Notes under the pieces: model-generated
What the model saw: only the letters and a program-made list of their open reading frames with translations
Databases searched by the model: none
What the model was told of the DNA's origin: nothing
Source of the DNA: Hormiphora californensis
Lineage: Eukaryota; Ctenophora; Tentaculata; Cydippida; Pleurobrachiidae
Direction of reading: 5' to 3'
Length of the DNA stretch: 64,000 nucleotides
NCBI GenBank assembly: GCA_020137815.1
Contig: CM035358.1
Coordinates: 3,940,614-4,004,613, forward strand
Program-made: the position numbers and the translations under genes
Shown here: in pieces, positions 50,264 through 64,000 of the stretch
Numbering within the stretch: position 1 is the first letter of the stretch
How the letters are laid out: every line of letters starts with the position of its first letter

Positions 50264-51214
50264 ATAGATAGATGTATAGACGCTTTATTACGGTAGGCGG
50301 TAAATGTTAACCAGATCTGAGAGAAAACGTACGTGCAAAACCACATTTTTGTCCATAACTCAGTCATTTCTTGACCAATTTGCAAAATCTTGGGCGCGTT
50401 GGAAAGAGGACATTGAGCTCTTTCAAATGAGCCCAATAAAACTAAAATCGGCGCAAAATGTGCGGCGTCATGGCGCAAAATGCACGTTTTCGCCACCACG
50501 CCGCGCAATTTGCGCCAATTTTCATTTTCTTGAGCTCATTTGAGAGATCTCAATGTCCTCTTTCCAATGAGCCAAAGATTTTGCAAATTGGTCAAGAAAT
50601 GGCTGAGTTATGGGCAAAAACGTGCGAAATTCTCACAGATCTGGTTAACATTTACCGCCTACCCTTTATTACCTTCCGTTTGGTCCCAGTTTGAGACGAA
50701 CCAGACATCGTACGACCTTAAACCAAGCGGCATTCGACAGATAATTGTCTCGTGCATGTACCCATCTGGGTGGCACCTCTCCATCTTACCTATGACGCGC
50801 GCAATGACGTCATGAGTGACGTCATTGCGCGAGACCGACTAACTTTTTTCAAACGCCTCTAGCACCCTGAAGACGTGTTCCGATTTCTGATTTGACTAAA
50901 AATCGTTACCGGCAAATTTTCTGAACTTTCAGTTACTATATTGCGAATTTTCGTAGCTCATCATTTTGAGCCCTTAAATCGCGTCGGAAGTCAAAAATTT
51001 GACGAAAAATGCAGTAAAATGAACGTTTTTCGAGCAAAAACTCCCTTTCCTGACCACTGTGGTCAATGATACTTTACAAGCTCCTTCAGGGTATTCATTT
51101 AAAATATATTGTGATGTAATTACGTTGTTACGACGTCACTTATTACGTCAGATGACGTCATAATGACGTCAAAATTACGATTTTCACAGAAATTCGTCTC
51201 GTTTCTCATATAAC
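50264..51214. repeat. Dispersed repeat B, copy 1 (interrupted)
   Basis: Family marked by TTACCTTCCGTTTGGTCCC, ATCTGGGTGG and a TGACGTCATTGCGCGAGACC palindromic patch. Interrupted by the foldback at 50292-50663. Other copies: 52505-52855 and 53787-54402. Confidence 0.75.
50292..50663. mobile_element. MULE-like foldback, 372 bp
   Basis: Palindromic element with ends GGTAGGCGGTAAATGTTAAC and the complement, flanked by the exact 9-bp duplication CTTTATTAC (50283-50291 and 50664-50672). The empty site CTTTGTTAC is seen in the sister repeat at about 52521. Confidence 0.85.
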
Positions 51215-52188
51215 TACGGTGGCAGATTCCGGCCAAGAGTTTTTTCAATCAAGTGAAATATTTTTGTTTGAAGTTTTATAAAAATTTTATTTCAAAATAA
51301 AAATAAACATGTCGTTAAAATTATTGGCCGGAATCTGCCACGCGAGTGGCAGATTCCGGCCAAGATTCTCAAAAAACCTTGGCCAGAATCTGCCACACAC
51401 GTGGCAGATTCTGGCCAACCAACTAAAACTTGTTTATATCAAAGCGAAAACCACTGTATCCGACTAATTTTGATACGCTGAATCACGTAAGATACTTTTC
51501 CAATCCCTCAGAGGTCGGGAAAGTGTCATAACTGACCATAATTGGGTCTAATTGACCCCACTTACAACTTTTCACCTTAAAACGATAGACGCTTATGTGA
51601 AGGCACTTTTCCGACTAATTTTGATACGCTGAATCACGTAAACAACTTTTCCAAGTCCTCAGAGATCGGCAAAGTGCCCTAATTGAGCAATTAAGGCTAA
51701 TTAGACCCAATTATACCCAATTAAGGCATTTTCCCGACCTCGGAGGACTTGGAAAAGTTGCTTACGTGATTCAGCGTATCAAAATTAGTCGGAAAAGTGC
51801 CTTCACATAAGCGTCTATCGTTTTAAGGTAAAAAGTTGTAAGTGGGATCAATTAGACCCAATTATGGTCAATTATGACACTTTTCCTACCTCTGAGGGAT
51901 CGGAAAAGTATCTTACGTGATTCAGCGTATCAAAATTAGTCGGATACAGTGGTTTTCGCTTTGATATAAACAAGTTTTAGTTGGTTGGCCAGAATCTGCC
52001 ACGTGTGTGGCAGATTCTGGCCAAGGTTTTTTGAGAATCTTGGCCGGAATCTGCCACCCGCGTGGCAGATTCCGGCCAATAATTTTAACGACATGTTTAT
52101 TTTTATTTTGAAATAAAATTTTTATAAAACTTCAAACAAAAATATTTCACTTGATTGAAAAAACACTTGGCCGGAATCTGCCACCGTA
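51215..52188. mobile_element. Foldback element with nested palindromes, ~974 bp
   Basis: Near-perfect palindrome with ends TACGGTGGCAGATTCCGGCC and the complement, centred near 51702. Each arm contains further short palindromes built from TGGCAGATTCCGGCCAA or TGGCAGATTCTGGCCAA joined tail to tail. It splits repeat B from the next 300-bp repeat. Confidence 0.85.
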
Positions 52189-52190
52189 TC

Positions 52191-52490
52191 ACTGCGCTGG
52201 CAAGCGCAAAGGTGACCCCATCCATCCCCCGAAAAAAATTTCCCCCAAATACGGCCCGCTTGCTCACAGCGTATATATAGTTATTTCATACTTTCAGCCC
52301 ATTTTGGCACTTTTTGACATGTCATAACTCCCGAACCGGAAGAGCTAGGAAGCTGAAATTTTGTACTTAGAAGCTTCTTGTAGACCTCTATCGATGGTAA
52401 AAATTTCAAGTGGCTAGCTCTTTTTGTTCAAAAGTTATAACACCACCCCCAAAACAGAAAATTCAGTGTGGGGATAACTAGGTTGATACA
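52191..52490. repeat. Dispersed ~300-bp repeat, copy 3
   Basis: Same ends as the copies at 49645 and 49968, followed by a (TAGA)n tail at 52489-52512. Confidence 0.75.
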
Positions 52491-52504
52491 TAGATAGATA
52501 GATA

Positions 52505-52855
52505 GATAGATGTATAGACGCTTTGTTACCTTCCGTTTGGTCCCAGTTTGAGACGAACCAGACATCGTACGACCTTAAACCAAGCGGCATTCGACAGATA
52601 ATTGTCTCGTGCATGTACCCATCTGGGTGGCGACTCTCCATCTTACCTATGACGCGTGCAATGACGTCACGAGTGACGTCATTGCGCGAGACCGACTAAC
52701 TTTTTTCAAACGCCTCTAGCACCCTGAAAAACCCTGAAAAACCCTAAAAACGATTTTAACAGAAATTCGTCTCGTTTCTCATATACCGCATCATTTCGAC
52801 AATATTACATCATGAAATAATGTCATGCTGCGATTAGAAACCAAAAAGGGACCTA
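52505..52855. repeat. Dispersed repeat B, copy 2
   Basis: Shorter internal-deletion copy of repeat B, keeping both the TTACCTTCCG left part and the ATTACATCATGAAATAATG right part. Confidence 0.7.
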
Positions 52856-53785
52856 AATTAAGCCAAAAACTAATTGAAATTAGTTGGCGGGAAAGGTGAC
52901 CCACTTACACCTTTGCCTGCTGCCGGGATCAGGATGGAATAAGACAGTGCACTCACTCTCTCTCACTCTATCACAGTCTTTCACTGCAGTGAAAGACTGT
53001 GATATAGGGGGAGGGGGTGAGAGAGAGAGAGAATGTGTGTGGAGAGAGAGATTTAGGAGAGAGAGAGAGAAAAGAGAAGAGAGCAGGGGAAGGAAAAGGG
53101 CAAGAGATAAAAAGGGGAAGGGGAGAGAAACCCCGGGGCCCCCGATTGGGGCCCCCAAAAACCCCCCCCCCTTTTCCCGGTTTCTCTTTTTTCCCCTCCC
53201 CCGCCCCTTCTTCCCTCTCCCCGGCCGTTTGTTTCTCTCCCCCTCTCTCTCTCTTTTCCCCGCTCCTCTTGTCTTCTCCCTTTCTCCTTTTCTTGTTTTT
53301 TTGGACCCCCTTTCTCCCCCGCCCGGTTTTTTTCCCCTCTCCCCCTCTTTTCGTCCGGGGATTCTTGGGTTCGTGTTCCCCTCCCGGCCCCCTTTTGGGG
53401 TTTCCCCTTTCCCCCCCTCCCTTTCCCAATTTTTTTTGGTTTAATATAACCCCCTCATTTTGCCCCTTTTTCCATCAGAAAAATGTCAACGACATTAAAA
53501 AAAAAGGGCCAAAATTAACCAAAAAACCCAATTGGGAATTATTTTGGGGGGGAAGGGGGCCCACTTACCCCTTTTGGCCTGAGGGCCGGGGTTTTTTTTT
53601 TTAAAAGGGATCCGGGATATAAGAGGTGGTGAATAGAGAAAAAAAAGGGGTGAGAGAGAGTTGAAAACCCGACTAAACGTGAAAGATCAATGACATTTCG
53701 TGGTCCCCCCGGTAGCACAAAGGTGTAAGGGGGCCCACCTTTCCCCCGCCAACAAATTCCCAAATTATTTTTTGGCTTAAAAAAT
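52856..53785. repeat. TIR element around CT/GA core (partly corrupted)
   Basis: The left arm AGCCAAAAACTAATTGAAAT to GCTGCCGGGATCA at 52860-52932 faces a degraded inverted copy at about 53700-53785. Between them are GA/CT tracts and suspect sequence. Confidence 0.6.
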
Positions 53786-53835
53786 TTAGATGTTAAACCT
53801 TTGTTACCCCCCTTTGGGGGGGGGGCCCCCCGTTT
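53085..53835. other. Suspect low-quality consensus
   Basis: Homopolymer-inflated sequence. At 53500-53590 it follows, base group by base group, the clean repeat at 52845-52930 and 54410-54505 but with swollen C, G, T and A runs; 53787-53835 is likewise a swollen version of repeat B. Confidence 0.75.
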
Positions 53836-54402
53836 GAGACAAACCAAAACTCGAACGCCCCTTAAACCCAAGGGGCTTCGACAAGATATTGTTTTCTTCC
53901 ATGTACCCATCTGGGTGGCGACTCTCCATCTGACCTACGACGCGCGCAATGACGTCACGAGTGACGTCATTGCGCGAGACCGACTAACTTTTTTCAAACG
54001 CCTCTAGCACCCTGAAGACGTGTGTTCCCGATTTCTGATTTGACGAAAAATCGTTACCGGCAAATCGTCTGAACTTTCAGATACTATATAGCGAATTTTC
54101 GTAGCTTATCATTTTGAGCCCTTAATCGCGTCGGAAGTCAAAAATTTGACGAAAAAATCAGTAAATTGAAAGTTTTTTCGAGCAAAAACTCCCTTTCCTG
54201 ACCACTGTGGTCAATAAAACTTTACAAGCTCCTTTGGGGTATTGATTAAAAATATATCGTGATGCAATTACGTCGTTACGACGTCACTAATCACGTCGAA
54301 TGACGTCATTATGACGTCTAAAATACGATTTTCACAGAAATTCGTCTCGTTTCTCATATAACGCATCATTTCGACAATATTACATCATGGAATAATGTCA
54401 TG
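53836..54402. repeat. Dispersed repeat B, copy 3
   Basis: Clean continuation of repeat B from CATGTACCCATCTGGGTGG to the TCTCATATAACGCATCATTT end. Confidence 0.75.
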
Positions 54403-54434
54403 CTGCGATTAGAAACCAAAAAGGGACCTAAATT

Positions 54435-54838
<404 letters not shown>

Positions 54839-54957
54839 AATATATATATATATTATATATCCCCCATCGATAGGCCCATGGGTAAAACAAACTCGCGATG
54901 ATTACGAAACTGACTTACACCACTCGAAACAAACAAACAAACAATATACAGTTCTAC

Positions 54958-61995
<7,038 letters not shown>

Positions 61996-62672
61996 CTGGA
62001 GCTGGAGGAGGAGGAGGAGGATATAATGGTGTTATATTGGTCATTGGTGGTGGTTTTGAATTGATTTGATAAGAGTGGTTACCATGGGCGTGAACCCCTT
62101 TCGAAAGAAGACTTTTGCAGATGGTATGGTGACCACTGGTGACTGGTAGCAGGTAATAATACACAAGTAATAGCTGCTGAGTAGACGAGAGAGGAAGTTA
62201 TTTCAAGAACTACTATAGGAAGTAGATTGAGGGGGGGGGGATAAATCTGGGTGGATGGGAAGGGATCTGGGCCATTGCATTGTAGAAACAAATACACAAT
62301 GTCGGTGTCATCAGCTAGATGTGATTCATCATATATTGTCATCATGTTGACAGTTGATTAATTGACATAAATTGAATTATGAATGTGTCAGGGGACAGGG
62401 GCCAGGGTCGATAGCATTTAGTCATAGACCGTACACGTACACAAGTGGTCGACTTTGGTGTCAGGTTTCAGGTGGACAACTCATCTCTCTCCCTTTTCTC
62501 TCTCCCTCTTTATCATTATATCTCTCTCTCTCCCTCTCTTTATTCCTCTTTACCTCTCCAGCTCACTAAATTTTAGTTCTGGAGGCCTCAACACACGAAT
62601 TTGTGGAAGAGACCCTGTAGTAGCAGCTGCGAACTGTCATCTTGTTTTCCATTGTTGTTCTCGATAACAGGG
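61996..62672. other. AHCY-like upstream region
   Basis: Short GGA repeat just upstream of the first exon, a G run at 62231-62240 and a CT-rich patch at 62484-62555. No convincing promoter element or further exon. Confidence 0.4.
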
Positions 62673-62862
<190 letters not shown>

Positions 62863-63107
62863 CACTACTGCTTTTAGAGTTTCTACACCCTTTATTTGAT
62901 AGGTTCTCTTTTCTCATATCTTCCGATGTTCTAGAACCAACCGGCCATCTTTTTTTTTTTTTTTTTTGGGTCACTTAGCCACACGCTGAGCAAACCTCAT
63001 ACCACCCGGGTATGGGTAACTATGGCGCTAAGCTCCCCCCTTTCTCGATTTTGATGAAATGGGGGGAACCTATGGCATCAGTCATAAAGTCTGTCGAGTT
63101 GGGATTG

Positions 63108-63345
63108 TTCTGGAACAAGGTAACGTTTTGCCTTTGAGAGAGTATTGGGTTTGGTTTAGTCTGGCTGGAACAAGGTAACATTTTGCCTTTGAGAGTGTCT
63201 TGAGCCCAGTTTGTTCTGGAACAAGGTAAACGTTTTGCCTTGAGGGTGTCTTGAGTTTAGTTTGGTCTGGAACAAGGTAACATTTTGCCTCTGCGTGTAA
63301 CTTGGAGTTGGTCTGGATCGAGGTAACGTTTTGCCTTTGCGAGGG
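63108..63345. repeat. Minisatellite, ~55-bp unit
   Basis: Five imperfect units of GGAACAAGGTAACGTTTTGC plus about 35 bp. The minus-strand open frame here is only a translation of the repeat. Confidence 0.85.
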
Positions 63346-64000
63346 GGTCTGTTGGTGGCGCTATAGCTAGCTAAAAAACAGTAAATAAAAATATAAATCA
63401 AATCTCTCAATCGCCACATCCACTTTTCAAACCCAATGCTACATAATATCATTTAAAATGTGAACACAATAGATGGACAGACAATACGGACAGATTGAAC
63501 TTACAGCATTTTGATGCATGATTGATACCGTGACTTCTTGATGATGAGTATTGAGATGTGAAGTGTGTCCACTGTCCATTTCCAGTAGAGACAAAGATAA
63601 ACGAAAACGATCAAACACAAATAAGGGGTAGAGCTAATGGAATGTAAGATGTTCTACAAGATAAGTCGGGTGGGCCAGATAAGAACATTTGTTAATTGTT
63701 ACACGCGATAAGCGACTTAGTGCACCAAAACACAAGGATTGTCTCTGTAGTGGCGTGTTTCACAAATTTTGGGAATTATTAGGGGATATAGTGGAGCATT
63801 GGCACAAGGAGTATGTTTTGAGACAGAGCAATATTATGGACGTGACCTGAGTACAAGAAAACGAGCATGTATTGAGTGCGTTAGAGATCAGATATTAGAG
63901 GTACTGTGTTGAAAGATACAGGGAAGGAGCACTATTTGACAGAATGACTGAACCAAACGAGGCGATACGGTTGTAAAGTGATAGATTTAGAGACTTTAGA
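63346..64000. other. Intergenic, no gene seen
   Basis: AT-rich; no coding pattern or repeat ends recognised. Confidence 0.45.

Noticed and set aside
63156-63452. 98-codon minus-strand frame with QRQNVTLFQ repeats
   Set aside because: Explained by the ~55-bp minisatellite.

Overview
The window is nuclear DNA from an invertebrate animal. Its genes are split by GT-AG introns, several LINE-type retrotransposons are present, (CA)n, (GA)n and (CT)n microsatellites are abundant, and foldback or MITE-like DNA elements are very dense. TTAGGG-type blocks occur inside dispersed repeats. The proteins are metazoan in style: a papain-type cysteine peptidase, a cytochrome P450, a C2-PDZ-RhoGEF-PH signalling protein and an adenosylhomocysteinase-like enzyme. 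A marine early-branching animal such as a sponge is plausible, but the sequence alone does not fix the taxon.

Layout. 172-600 (+): last exon(s) of a cysteine peptidase. 1060-2071: a 1 kb palindrome. 4871-23110 (-): a cytochrome P450 gene in nine recognisable exons. Its roughly 12 kb central intron holds two LINEs that end in the same 3' sequence followed by (CA)n, and part of the P450 middle is not found. 24054-26124: a LINE ORF1 remnant and a 1.3 kb palindrome. 27028-35985: a nest of TTAGGG-bearing MITEs, a near-complete CR1-like LINE on the minus strand (ORF1 frameshifted, ORF2 intact), long inverted arms and a PIF/Harbinger-like MITE. 39407-49325 (+): sixteen exons of a multidomain Rho guanine nucleotide exchange factor, incomplete at both ends. 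Its introns hold a minisatellite that amplifies the splice acceptor of its own PDZ exon, and a 1.6 kb foldback element with a 9-bp target duplication. 49645-54838: nested repeats, with foldbacks inside other repeats. 54958-61995 (-): nine exons of an adenosylhomocysteinase-like gene, converging on the RhoGEF gene. 62000-64000: microsatellite and minisatellite.

The genes do not form a pathway or operon; they are ordinary neighbouring animal genes, and transposable elements dominate the space between and inside them. The P450, peptidase and adenosylhomocysteinase models each carry frame problems or missing pieces. Three stretches (about 38285-38875, 53085-53835 and 57055-59000) look like low-quality consensus with inflated homopolymers. 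One is a recognisably corrupted copy of a repeat that is clean elsewhere in the window, so some gene defects may be technical.
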